This document shows positions 1 through 10,229 of a DNA stretch of 64,000 nucleotides, one piece after another; positions within the stretch are counted from its first letter, which is position 1; the number at the start of each line of letters is the position of its first letter. This stretch comes from Scylla paramamosain (Eukaryota > Arthropoda > Malacostraca > Decapoda > Portunidae), in NCBI RefSeq assembly GCF_035594125.1, contig NW_026973669.1, forward strand, positions 2,963,501-3,027,500, given 5' to 3'. The notes under the pieces are model-generated. The model had not been told where the DNA came from and did no database searches. It worked only from the letters and a program-made list of their open reading frames with translations. A program made the position numbers and the translations under genes.

Positions 1-1615
1 AGTGCTGGGAAATTAATTATGTATATTTCTACTTTTTTCCTAGTCTAAGGCCCATGTAATGTGCGAAGATGACCAGAATCTCAGTACCATGTGACTAACC
101 CCCCCCCCCCCCTTCCCCTCCTCTCCTCAGTGTCCTTTTGTCCTTGCTTTCCACCCCCCCCCCCCTCAGCGTCACTGTGTTGACCACTTCTATAACAAAA
201 TTTACCCCGTGAATAAACGTAATTTCTCCTGCTTGGCCAGGTTATAGAGGCGAATTTTTCACCTAATCCCAGAGAATGGGGAGCCCTTAATACGATAAAA
301 TTAATTCTATAATGGTAAGGTCTTAAACCAGCTCAAACAAATCCCAGATAATTACGCCGCGCCAATGAGGTTGACGAATCTAATAAGTCTTCTTTGCTTC
401 GCATCCCTGTCACCCCTGTTGCTACGCAAGCCGGGAAGAGATACCAGACTTTGACTAATTCCCCAATTGATTTCAAAAGTCCATTGAATTAAACTTCTTA
501 AAGTAACAACTATAAAGTAAACAGTAACTTAATTATTCATATTTTTCATCCCTGAACTCACAACCTAGTCGCCCCCCCCCCACTAAAAACAAAATTATAA
601 CTTAATAAATTTCCCCATTGGAAACCTTTATCTTTAATTTCCCGCCGATTTCCTCAAGCAAAGCCAGACCCTCTTGGATTCCCCTCAGGTGAGCATGCAG
701 TCTGATAATCTCCTCCTCCATTTCCTGTAATATTAAGTAAGTGTTTGTTTAACAATAATTTTACTAAAGCAGACTCTCTTGGATTCCCCTCAGACCCTCT
801 TGGATTTCTCTCAGATATTCCTGTTGATAAACTATTTCTGAGTGGATAGATATTCGCATTTTTTCGTCTTTTTTGTTGGTTTTCACCACGTGACTAGCGA
901 AACCACCTGGTTCGAGATCACCGTGTGAGACTGTCCTCAGGTCTATACATACTTTTTGATTATATTTGTTATTTATTTATTTATTCTCTGGTCTCCCCCG
1001 CAATTCAGTAGTCGCGAAAATACCTCCATCGTAGTTTTTATGTAATTGAAGAGTACGCTACCATTTATTTTGTATTTCTGAATTATGTAACAAGAGTACG
1101 CTACCATTTATTTTGTATTTCTGAATTGCTTTCTTTTTATTATTATTATTTCGGATTATTCCATTATTTATTAAAAATCATAAAAGTGTCAGTATTTGTA
1201 TTTCTCTTAATCCAGTGATAGGATTTGTAATTACCGTCTGCCACAAGGGATTTTTTTTTTTTTTCGTGGGCACTAAACTTCTTCATTCTTTGTATGTTCC
1301 TTCTCTTTCTTCTCACTGTTTTCTGTATTGTCTGTGTCTTTTCTTCTCTTTCTTATTTCCTGTATACCATATTATGTGCACGTGTGTGTGTGCACGTGTG
1401 TTTGTGTGACAGTGCTTTGGTTTTTCTTACAGATTCATTTGTTTATTTGTTGCAATGTGTTTTTAATGAATAGACCGGAGGTCCTACCCTGCAGTTTTAC
1501 CAAAAAAAGGGAGAAAGAACAAAAGAAAATTAAGAAGCAATAAAAAAAAAAAATGTTTAGAGTGCCGTTAGAAAAGTAGAAAAACAAGGCAAGATTTTCG
1601 CGGGCACCGGGCAGA
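1..1615. other. AT-rich sequence without recognised genes (unit A)
   Basis: I see no conserved protein, RNA gene or transposase here. The stretch has several poly-C runs (about 100-112, 155-165, 572-581) and a duplicated short phrase near 1054-1125 (GTACGCTACCATTTATTTTG twice, 41 bp apart). Another duplicated phrase around 670-810 contains CCCTCTTGGATT. Short open frames are low-complexity. The same sequence is at 17844-19460 in unit B. Confidence 0.6.
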
Positions 1616-1725
1616 GAGAGAGAGAGAGAGAGAGAGGATTACTCTACACAAACAATTCTGTGCTCTCACTCCTAAGACAAGCAGGCACGCCCACACACTG
1701 CCACTCCCTGCACGCCCACGCACGC
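1616..1725. repeat. Left direct repeat flanking the CR1/L2-like LINE (unit A)
   Basis: A (GA)n run is followed by sequence containing AAGCAGGCACG and CACACACTGCCAC. It is an imperfect copy of 6272-6377 on the far side of the LINE. The right copy continues into a splice-donor-like AAG/GTGAGG at about 6394-6400, the left copy runs into LINE ORF1. The same pair exists in unit B (about 19460-19570 and 24117-24222). It may be an exon-like segment duplicated when, or before, the LINE inserted. Confidence 0.6.
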
Positions 1726-1726
1726 A

Positions 1727-2155
1727 TTGCCCAGAGAACAAAACCATGAAAACTCAACTGACCTTGTAGTGAATTCAGTTAAAGATAATCTGCACATCAA
1801 TTTAAGTCATGCTGACATCAATGTTGCTCACAGGTTAGGTTCAAAAAGTCAAAACAAAGAGAGACCAATTATTGTAAAGCTGCTAAATAGATCAAAGAAG
1901 GCAGAAATAATGGATGCCTGTGTAAAAGTTCAACCTAGCCTCTATATTAATGAAAGTCTCACTCCAAAACGACGCAACATCTTCAATACAGTTTGGGGTA
2001 TCAGGAAAAAAAACAAGGAGCTTTTCCAACAGTGCTACACAAGGGATGGAAAGATCTTTGTTAAATTAAAAACATCTAGTCAAAAACACATGATAACCAC
2101 TGAACAGTCTTTGAACATTTTCCTAGATAAATATCCTGTTCTGACCCAGTCTTAA
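1727..2155 (+). pseudogene. LINE ORF1, 5'-truncated (copy A)
   Basis: About 142 residues are open, but the frame opens at TTG with no ATG in the conserved part. The reading contains INVAHRLG, RPIIVKLLNRSKK and TRDGKIFVK, characteristic of the RNA-binding ORF1 proteins of arthropod CR1-like and related LINEs, which coat the element RNA. The N-terminal coiled-coil and zinc-knuckle parts normally found upstream are missing. A 600-bp spacer separates it from ORF2. A frozen remnant is the best reading. The copy at 19572-20000 is the same. Confidence 0.75.
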
Positions 2156-2756
2156 ATGTGCTCTCAACTCAACATGATGCAATATTTCCTGCCAAACATT
2201 CTAGATATCTTTATGTCTATTTAATTTATATATATAATGTATTCATTATCCTTTCCTGTGTATATATTTTATATGTCATATCCTATGCATGTCTCCAACT
2301 TATTATTATTCATCTTAATTTTTTCTAGATTTCATCATATGAAACTTTCTTTTATCATCTACTACTTTGCCTATTTATCTATTACTTTGCCAATATCTTG
2401 GGTATGAAGCTTTATTCTATCATCTTTACTTTGCCAATATCTTGAACATTTATAGTTTTATCAACTTAATCCTTTTGATCACCAAATTCTGCAAACATTT
2501 TGCAATCTACCTTCCACCCTTCTTATGACATACTCGTACCTGGTAAGCCTTCCAATTTCTTTTTATTTAATTTTTATTTTAATTTTTTATTTTGTATTTC
2601 CTTATTCTTTGATTATTCTTCTCTATCTCTACTTATCATATCCTTCCTTTCCTCTCCCTTAAACTTTTCCAAATCCCTTCCACTCCCTCCTCCCTCTCTG
2701 CTACCCATACTTGCCCCCTTTTCTACTAGCCTTTCTTTAATTCCCCTTTCTATATC

Positions 2757-5700
2757 ATGAACTTTACTAGTGAGAATCTCCTCAATACACTTTTCAACGA
2801 CTTAGAAGACAACAATGAATCTGATAGCATCGGCATAGAAATAATAAATTCCATGTACTTATCTCTTGAGTTAGATGATATCTGTAATTATCATGACCTT
2901 ACCTCATACATGAATGTTATACCAAGAAGTAGCGCTGACTATATCAATATTCTCCATACAAATGCCCGCTCACTAAACAAAAATTATGACCAAGTAATCT
3001 CTTTTATCAAATCTCTTCCCAAACTCCCTGATATCTTATGTATAAGTGAAACCTGGCTCAATGCAAATAATGTTCACCTTCACGAAATTGATGGCTATAA
3101 GTCATATCATGTTCACAGGCCTTTATACTCTCCAGGTGGGGGTGTTGCAATTTATGTAAATATTGACCTACAAAGTGAAATTATTAAGGATTTTTGCATG
3201 TGTGATGAAAATGCTGAACTATGTAGTGTGAAAATTATTCTACCTACTATCTCCTACTCTGTTTCTTGTATTTACAGACCAAATAGTAAACATGCTAAAG
3301 TAAATGAATTTAATGCATATATTGATAATCTTCTTTCAAATAACTTTTTCACAAACAACAGGAATATACTCATAGGTGACTTCAATATAAACCTTCTTGA
3401 ACATGTGTCACACCCTCCTACTAACTCTTTCATTACAACTATGCAATCAAACAATTACTTCCCACATATATCTCGACCAACAAGATTTTCAGACATAAAT
3501 ACAACTGCAGCCCCATCTTTATTGGATCACGTCTGGACAAACTTCAATGAACCAGTCTCTTCTGGAATTTTCCACTTTCCTATCAGTGACCACCTTCCAG
3601 TGTTTATCAATATTCCAGTCTCTGATAAAGTGTGCAATATTCACCACAAAGTTGATTTTAGGCTACAAAATAGAGTAAATCGGTTGAAATTCACACAGAC
3701 CCTATCAAATACAGACTGGAATCTCTACCTCACTAGCAGTGACACAAACACAAACTGCGACATATTTCTGGATAAATTATATAAAATATACTATTCCTGC
3801 TTCCCCAAAATAACCAAAACTATCACATCCAAAAGACTGAGTAAGCCTTGGTTAACACAGGGGTTAATAAATTCAACAAAACATAAATATCAGCTGTACA
3901 AACTATACAAACTAGGGTCAATTACAATGGACCACTACAAACATTACAGAAATTATCTAAATAACTTAATAAAACGCAAAAAATCTGAATATTACCTACA
4001 AAGGTTTGCAAATTTTAGACTTAACACAAAAAAAGTTTGGGAACTAATTACCGAAATAGAAAACATTAATAATAATAACAAGACGGTCTCCCACACACTA
4101 CACTATAATGACACAGTCCTGCACACTCCACATGAAATTTCAAATGCATTCAACACCTATTTTTCACAAATTGCACCTCAACTTAGCTCCCAGCTTCCTA
4201 GAGCTCAAAACTCACACATTTCTTATCTCAGAGGTAATTTCCTAAATTCCATGAATATTCCCATAGTGACAGGAAATGACATAGTAAAAGCTATTTCTGC
4301 CTTAAAAAATAAAAAATGCCCTACGGATGAAATACCTGTGAAAATAATCAAAGAGAACAAAAATCTTCTAGCAGAGCCACTCTCAAAATTATTCAATGAT
4401 TCAATAAAAGATGGAGTTTTCCCTAATAGATTCAAGCTGGCAAAAATTATCCCTATCCATAAATCGGGAAGTAAAACTAATATCTCAAACTACCGACCAA
4501 TCTCTATTTTACCAGTGTTCTCTAAAATATTTGAAATCATTATGAAGAACTTCCTCATGAACTACCTCAATTCACAAAAACTCTTAAATAATAGGCAATT
4601 TGGTTTCCGTCCCGGACTAAATACTTTTGACGCTATAAATGTGTTTACCTCTGACCTACACGATGCCTTGAATAAACATAAGTCTATAATATCCATTTTC
4701 ATTGATTTCAGCAAAGCTTTTGACACAGTTGACCCAAACATTCTAATAGACAAATTACGTCACTATGGTATTCGCGGTTGTGTGGAAAATTGGTTCAAAT
4801 CATATTTAACTGGCCGATCTCATTTTACATCCTACAGTAACTCTAAATCAACCATCAAACCTATACATCTTGGTGTGCCACAAGGTAGCATCTTAGGCCC
4901 TATTCTTTTCCTGATATATATATCAACGATATCAGCAATGCCTCCACTGCTTTCAACACTATACAGTTTGCTGATGACTCCACCTTGTACATGATTGGTG
5001 ATAATCCCACTGACCTAATCTACAGAGCCAACCTAGAATTATCTGCCTTTTCTGAATGGTGTCTTGCAAATCGCCTAACAATTAACACAGCTAAAACTTT
5101 CTACATGTTATTTACAAATACCACCACCAAATACCAACCCTTACCTAGACTTACCATATTAGATAAAGATATCACGCAAGTTTCTAAGACAAAATTTCTT
5201 GGAGTCACATTTGACAATAATCTTACCTTTAAATATCACATATCAAACCTTTGCCTAAAATTATCTAGATCAATAGCTCTATTGCTGAAAATAAAAAACT
5301 TTGTTCCAGTGGAAATTATGAAAATCATGTATTATGCCCATATATACCCACACTTAACCTACTGTAATCCAATTTGGTCCACTACCTACCCATGTCATCT
5401 ACAAAATCTAAACATCCTCCACAAGAAAATTATTAGAATCATGACTAATAGTGACTTCCTCCAACACACACCTCCACTCTTTAAATCTATGAAAATCCTT
5501 CAACTCTCTGACTTATCAAACTTCTCTATTGCATCATACATGTTCAAATTGATAAATTCCAACAACAACAATACCCTGACCCTAACTCATAACCACTCCA
5601 CACGCTACAGGCATTCTCTACAGATTCCCCATCATACCTTAACTCTCTACCAACACTCTCTAATGTATAAAGCTCCCAAAATATGGAATAGCACCCTGTC

Positions 5701-5773
5701 ACATATAAAAAATTCATTAAGCGTAAATATCTTTAAGAGAAAACTAAAAGAATATTTATTGTCTCAATACTGA
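2757..5773 (+). pseudogene. LINE ORF2: endonuclease plus reverse transcriptase, frameshifted (copy A)
   Basis: The first frame (2757-4994, 745 aa) starts at a real ATG. It holds an EEP/APE-type endonuclease (ILHTNARSL near residue 64, LCISETWL, GGGVAIY, LIGDFNINLL, SDHLPV) followed by reverse transcriptase motifs (NYRPISILPVFSKIFE, FIDFSKAFDTVD, GVPQGSILGP). It then leaves frame in a short (TA)n run at about 4913-4923. The second frame (4985-5773, 262 aa) carries on with the catalytic FADD motif just upstream of its first codon, then the thumb and C-terminal region. A dinucleotide gain in TATATATA explains the break. The same lesion is in copy B, so the protein was already dead before the block was duplicated. 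Confidence 0.9.
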
Positions 5774-6271
5774 CACATCTTGTACTTCAATCAATTTTTA
5801 TCAATATCTATTATTTTGTTTCTTGGTATTGTAACCAAATAGTTCATATCCTCTGTAACTAAAATAGTTTATATCCTCTAGTATATATACATATTTATTT
5901 CTGTTTGTTTAATTATTCTCAAAACAAATATTTGCTTGTTTATAATCAGATTCCACTTCAATTTTCTCTATTTCTCATGTATAATTATGATTTTTCTCCT
6001 TTCCTTCCTGTTCTTGCAAAGCCATTTATCCCTAAATCTTTTGTTATTGCTATTTATTTATTTATATATATTTTCTTTTTTTACATTTTCTTCAATTAGA
6101 TTTTTAGTTTAGTGTTGTTTTACATTTCAGTATTAAGTAGATATTAAGTGTGCCCAAAAAGCTTGTGCTTCATAACGGGCTGTTTGTCTTTCAGTTAATT
6201 GTACCTTAAGCTTATATATGTACTACAGACAAACATAATAAAGTGTTTAAAGTGTTTAAAGTGTTTAAAAG

Positions 6272-6395
6272 TGAGAGAGAGAAAGAGAGGAGGGACCGCG
6301 CACTTTGCTGTGCTCCCAGCCCAAGGCAAGCAGGCACGTGCCCACACACTGCCACACTGCCTGCACGCCCACAGGCAGCAGACGAGCCGCAAGGT
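6272..6395 (+). other. Possible 5' non-coding exon with splice donor, right LINE-flanking repeat (unit A)
   Basis: A GC-rich patch ends in GCCGCAAG followed by GTGAGGC, a good splice-donor sequence. It lies 0.97 kb upstream of the zinc-finger ORF, whose first codons follow a clear acceptor near 7286, so it could be a 5' UTR exon of that gene. The patch is also the right member of the direct-repeat pair around the LINE. No expression data, so this is inference. Confidence 0.35.
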
Positions 6396-6432
6396 GAGGC
6401 TGAGAGGGAAGAAGGGAGAAGTGGTGGTAAAT

Positions 6433-6589
6433 TTATAGTTTAAGCCAATGTCCCCAATCTGTACCCACGGCCCACGGCGTTATTATTAATTTCCGACAAG
6501 TAGTGTAATCATTAGAAATGATGTGAATAGTGAGAAGAACAAAATGAGGTAGGTTATTACCACGTAGTGTGTAATGGCTTAAACTATAA
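6433..6589. mobile_element. 157-bp MITE with 15-bp perfect terminal inverted repeats (unit A)
   Basis: It starts TTATAGTTTAAGCCA and ends with the exact reverse complement TGGCTTAAACTATAA. It has no coding capacity. A third copy, with an insertion in its middle, is in intron 1 of the TPR/RRM gene (52086-52679), which confirms that this is a mobile unit with defined ends. Flanks are AT-rich and a TA target duplication is possible but not clear. The autonomous partner is not in the window. Confidence 0.8.
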
Positions 6590-6655
6590 TAAAACCCAAG
6601 TGATCAATTGGTTCCTTGTTTGTTTGTTTGTTTGTTTGTTTTGAAAGTGATGAAT

Positions 6656-6878
6656 ATTTGTATTTGGTGGTGGTTTGTGTATCCAGATGAGCAAAGGCAA
6701 GTGTTGTGTTTGTTAGTAGGCTGAGCGTTGCACCTGTTATCTTGTTAATACGTTTTTCTGGTGATAAATTCTTTGACAAAATCACTCCCAGATCTTTTCC
6801 TCTTGTTGTCTTATTTATTGTTTCATTTCCCATCTTATAGTTACAGCCACACCTTGTGTTACTTTTTCCAAACTCCAA
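6656..6878 (-). pseudogene. LINE reverse-transcriptase C-terminal fragment (unit A)
   Basis: The minus strand encodes a stretch with MEFGKSNTR, KDLGVILSKNLSPEK and INKITG, the pattern found just after the YADD/FADD catalytic site in many jockey/RTE-like reverse transcriptases. Only about 70 residues remain, running into a (TTTG)n tract. It is a different family from the LINE at 1727. The same fragment is at 24501-24723. Confidence 0.65.
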
Positions 6879-6882
6879 ATTC

Positions 6883-7274
6883 CTCTGTTGCAGGTGCCAG
6901 GTGTATCTTGTCTGTGCAGGCTGTGTGTTAGGCTGAGGCTGAGGCAGGAAGCCCCTCGCTGCCTGTGTGGTGACGGCCTCCTCTGTTGCAGGTGGCAGGT
7001 GTATCTTGTCTGTGCAGGCTGTGTGTTAGGCTGAGGCTGAGGCAGGAAGCCCCTCGCTGCCTGTGTGGTGACGGCCTCCTCTGTTGCAGGTGCCAGGTGT
7101 ATCTTGTCTGTGCAGGCTGTGTGTTAGGCTGAGGCTGAGGCAGGAAACCCCTCGCTGCCTGTGTGGTGACGGCCTCCTCTGTTGCAGGTGCCAGGTGTAT
7201 CTTGTCTGTGCAGGCTGTGTGTTAGGCTGAGGCTGAGGCAGGAAGCCCCTCGCTGCCTGTGTGGTGACGGCCTC
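6883..7274 (+). repeat. Four 98-bp units, each ending in a splice-acceptor motif (unit A)
   Basis: The motif CTCTGTTGCAGGTG recurs at 6883, 6981, 7079, 7177 and 7275, giving four units of exactly 98 bp. Each unit has a pyrimidine-rich run followed by CAG/G, i.e. a plausible 3' splice site. The last one (ending at about 7286) precedes the zinc-finger ORF. Unit B has five such units (24728-25211), one of them 92 bp after loss of a CTGAGG hexamer. Confidence 0.85.
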
Positions 7275-7365
7275 CTCTGTTGCAGGTGCCAGGACTCCCT
7301 CCGTGCATCCCTCCTGCAGCCCCAGGCTTCCTGCAGGACCGGACGCAGCCAGGAGCAGCGTTGCA

Positions 7366-7386
7366 ATGGAGGGTGCAAGGCCAGGA

Positions 7387-7423
<37 letters not shown>

Positions 7424-8295
7424 ACAGGCTGGAGCAGCGGGCGACCCAGGGCGTGAGGACCTACACTTGTGACCACTGCGGCAAAGTGTGCTCCACCAAG
7501 GCTGCCATTGCCAGACACGTCCTCTCCCATGCCAGCAAGACAAGGCTGAGAGGCAGGAGTGGCCCCGCTGAACACACTGCCACCCACACTGGTGGCAGGA
7601 ACCACAAGTGTGACCTCTGCGGGAAGACATTTGTCCGGAAGAGTCATCTTGCCTCACACATCCTCACCCACACTGGGGAGAGAAAGTTCCAGTGCCTGGA
7701 GTGTGGGAAAAAATTTATCCAGAAAGGTGATCTTGACAGACACATCCTCATCCACACTGGGGAGAGAAAGTTCCAGTGCCTGGAGTGTGGGAAAAAATTT
7801 GCCCACAAAAGTCATCTTAACACACACATCCTCACCCACACTGGGGAGAGAAAGTTCCAGTGCCTGGAGTGTGGGAAAAGATTTACCCGCAAAAGTCATC
7901 TTAACAGACACATCCTCACCCACACTGGGGAGAGAAAGTTCCAGTGCCTGGAGTGTGGGAAAAGATTTACCCACAAAAGTCATCTCAACACACACATCCT
8001 CACCCACACTGGGGAGAGAAAGTTCCAGTGCCTGGAGTGTGGGAAAAGATTTACCCAGAAGGGTTCCCTTGACAGACACATCCTCACCCACACTGGGGAG
8101 AGAAAGTTCCAGTGCCTGGAGTGTGGGAAAAGATTTACCCTGAAGGGTTCCCTTGACAGACACATCCTCACCCACACTGGGGAGAGAAAGTTCCAGTGCC
8201 TGGAGTGTGGGAAAAGATTTACCCTGAAGGATTCCCTTGACAGACACATCCTCACCCACACTGGAAAGAAGAAGAGAAAACAGCCAAAATTATAG
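7366..8295 (+). CDS. C2H2 zinc-finger protein with nine fingers, copy A
   Basis: The frame is open without introns for 309 codons from an ATG in good context (GCAATGG), although it also stays open upstream to the acceptor region. After a poly-serine run come two divergent fingers, the first starting YTCDHCGK and the second HKCDLCGK. Seven almost identical 28-residue fingers follow, joined by TGERKFQ linkers. Recognition helices are of only a few kinds (SHLNT, SHLNR, GSLDR, DSLDR, GDLDR). It ends in a basic tail (KKKRKQ). Fingers of this class bind DNA, so a sequence-specific nuclear regulator is likely, target unknown. There is no KRAB, BTB or ZAD domain in this frame. The near-identity of fingers 3-9 indicates recent expansion or conversion of 84-bp modules. 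The 201-aa frame opposite is a shadow of the repeat. Confidence 0.82.
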
Positions 8296-8307
8296 CTGTT
8301 GCAGTTT

Positions 8308-8580
8308 GTTTGTTTGTTTGTTTGTTTGTTTGTTTGTTTGTTTGTTTGTTTTGAAAGTGATGAATATTTGTATTTCGTGGTGGTTTCTGTCCTGGCACTT
8401 ATGCAGAGGATGGGCATACAGTTCCAGGCCCTGCCACCACCACCGCCACCACCAGCAGCAGCAGCAGCAGCAGCACAGCCACAGGAGGGGGAGGAGAAGG
8501 CCCTGCTGGCACCCAACCCCCCCACCATCCCAGGACACTCTTCCTGCTGTGGAGAGATCAGATTGTTCCACTGAGTACAC
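8308..8580 (+). other. (TTTG)n tract and low-complexity open frame after the zinc-finger ORF (unit A)
   Basis: A long (TTTG)n run is followed by GAAAGTGATGAATATTTGTA, the same words that lie after the (TTTG)n at 6613-6660. The 1.7-kb block with the 98-bp repeats and zinc-finger ORF is thus bracketed by direct copies. The region then encodes poly-Pro and poly-Ala/Gln in two frames (8440-8480), with no domain I recognise. It could be the 3' UTR of the zinc-finger gene or part of an exon. Unit B has the same at 26239-26516. Confidence 0.45.
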
Positions 8581-8689
8581 CTCCAGGTTGGTCTGTTAGG
8601 TTAGGTTGGGTTAGTTTTTGAGTTAGTTGGTTAGTTTGTGTGTTAGTTTGTACTGTAGGTGAGTCTGTTATTCAGAAATGCTTTGCTCT

Positions 8690-9075
8690 TTCACCACCAC
8701 TGTTTTCCAAGGCCACACAGAGATCATTAGCTGGGTTCTCCAGAGTGTTTCTCATATTAATAACATAGAAATCTTGTTAATCTGTCACTATAATCATAAA
8801 AACACCTTTAAAACCCATGTCAGTTCAAGTAGAGCCTTTTGAAAGCAGGTAGGCATTTTCTCAAGGGTGTTTCTCCTGTTAATAATGTAGAAACCTTGTT
8901 AATCTATCACTACAACCATAAAGACACTCTTGAAACCTGTGTCACTTCAACCAGAGCCTCTTAAAAGTAGTGTTTCTCGTGTTAATAACACAGAAACCCC
9001 GTAACTCTTGACATTATAACCATAAAAATGCCCTCCAAACCTGTGACACTTTAACTACAGCCTTTTGAAAGTAGT
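8690..9075. repeat. Three degenerate copies of the dispersed intronic satellite (unit A)
   Basis: Units of about 120 bp contain GTGTTTCTC, TTAATAA, AGAAACCTTGTTAATCT, ACCATAAA and CTTTTGAAAG. The same family makes the 91-bp array in UBE2F intron 3 (45290-47050) and the repeats at 43190-43640 and 49690-50110. It lies in what would be the intron before the PERK-like exon. Unit B equivalent: about 26625-27015. Confidence 0.7.
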
Positions 9076-9149
9076 GGTGTTGGCAGAAGTCTTAAGAATA
9101 CAGTCCACCCCACCACTACCACCACCACCACCACCTGTCCCTTCTGCAG

Positions 9150-9272
9150 GTACCTGACGGACTTTGAGCCGGTGCAGCGTCTGGCGCGGGGCGGGCTTGG
9201 TGTGGTGTGTCGGGTGCGGAACAAGTTGGATGAGAATGAGTATGCCGTGAAGAGGATCAACCTGCCAACCAA
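9150..9272 (+). pseudogene. EIF2AK3-like: PERK-like (EIF2AK3) kinase exon: glycine loop and VAIK-type lysine, copy A
   Basis: The exon is bounded by TTCTGCAG and GTGAGTG. It encodes [15 protein letters not shown]... through YAVKRINLP, which matches the start of the PERK kinase domain: the YLTDFEP lead-in, the glycine loop and the ATP-binding lysine in AVKR. PERK phosphorylates eIF2alpha during ER stress. The first glycine of the loop is alanine here (LARGG rather than LGRGG), unusual for an active kinase. It splices in frame (phase 2) to the exon at 10073. No HRD, DFG or later kinase exons and no luminal domain are in the window, so a partial gene copy or pseudogene is likelier than a working PERK gene. 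A very long intron cannot be excluded. Confidence 0.6.
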
Positions 9273-9293
9273 GTGAGTGTGTGTATGTGTGAG

Positions 9294-9305
9294 TGTTTGT
9301 GAGGC

Positions 9306-9336
<31 letters not shown>

Positions 9337-9411
9337 AAGACAGACAGAGAGAGAGAGAGGGAGGGAGGGATAGACTGACAGAGATGCAGAGAGAGAGAGA
9401 GAGAGATAGAT

Positions 9412-9495
<84 letters not shown>

Positions 9496-9643
9496 TGTTA
9501 GACAGACAGAGAGAGAGAGAGATAGACAGAGGCAGGGTTAGACAGACAAAGAGGCATACACTGACAGAGAGACAGACAGAGACAGGGATAAAGTAACAGA
9601 GATGGAGAGAGAAAAAGACAAACAGAGACATTGAGAGATGTTT

Positions 9644-9734
<91 letters not shown>
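9294..9734. repeat. (GACA)n, (GA)n and (TG)n microsatellites in the kinase intron (unit A)
   Basis: Long GACA/GA-rich tracts (9304-9625) are followed by about 45 TG dinucleotides (9646-9734). Unit B has only about 100 bp of GA and 16 TG here, the largest length difference between the two units. The GA-rich run generates false serine-leucine-rich frames on the minus strand. Confidence 0.9.
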
Positions 9735-9736
<2 letters not shown>

Positions 9737-10072
9737 GATTTATGAAGAAGATGGCAAATAGTGGGAATTTTCTGATGTGTTTTGTACTTTATATTTTCTT
9801 TGCTTCATTCATTTTTTTTTCTTGTTTTTTGTTTCCATGTGTATTTCATTCATGTTTTTCCTTTCTCCTTCTCTCTCTATTCCTTTATTTTTTTCCTTTC
9901 ACCTATATACTTCATTCGTATCTTTCCTCTCTTCTTCATTCTCTTCCCTCAGTATATAAAGCTACATTAGGGTAATACATGTGTGTGTTTGTTTGTACAT
10001 AAGTTACAACACCACTCCCTGCCACACCACACCACCAACCACACTAACACTGCACCACCACCACCACTGCAG

Positions 10073-10220
10073 CAAGTCATCTGCTGAGAGAGTGAAGAGG
10101 GAGGTGAGGGCCCTGGCTAAGTTCAACCACGCCAACATTGTCGTCCGCTGCTACAACAGCTGGCCGGAGACGCCCCCCCCAGGATGGCAGGACCCCCAAG
10201 ACGCCGTGCACAGCCAGCAA
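10073..10220 (+). pseudogene. EIF2AK3-like: PERK-like kinase exon: alpha-C helix region, copy A
   Basis: Joined to 9150-9272 it continues with a regular PERK pattern: VKREVRALAKFNHANIV, which contains the alpha-C glutamate, then YNSWPETPPPGWQD, corresponding to the NAW.E.PP..WQ block of PERK. A one-residue insertion (IVVRCYNSW) is present. The exon stays in frame to a possible donor GTCTCC at 10221, which is weak. The poly-C run has eight C, which keeps the frame open. Together with the previous exon it covers only the N-lobe. Confidence 0.6.
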
Positions 10221-10229
10221 GTCTCCTGC

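Larger units (their letters stand above)
1727..6271 (+). mobile_element. CR1/L2-like non-LTR retrotransposon, copy A
   Basis: The element has a partial ORF1, an ORF2 with endonuclease and reverse transcriptase, and a 3' tail of short AAGTGTTTA-type tandem repeats (6241-6270) instead of a poly-A tail, which is typical of the CR1/L2 group. ORF1 lacks a 5' start, so the element looks 5'-truncated. ORF2 is broken by a frameshift. The 3' UTR (5774-6240) is AT-rich and holds no other gene. The element is flanked by imperfect direct repeats of about 105 bp. The clade is inferred from domain order and tail. A search against known LINE families would settle it. Confidence 0.88.

Noticed and set aside
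900..945. GGTTCGAGATC as a tRNA or tRNA-SINE B box
   Set aside because: No matching A box at proper spacing, no cloverleaf and no SINE tail that I could build.
7654..8259. 201-codon minus-strand frame opposite the zinc fingers
   Set aside because: It is the antisense reading of the 84-bp finger repeat. Its periodicity follows the fingers exactly.
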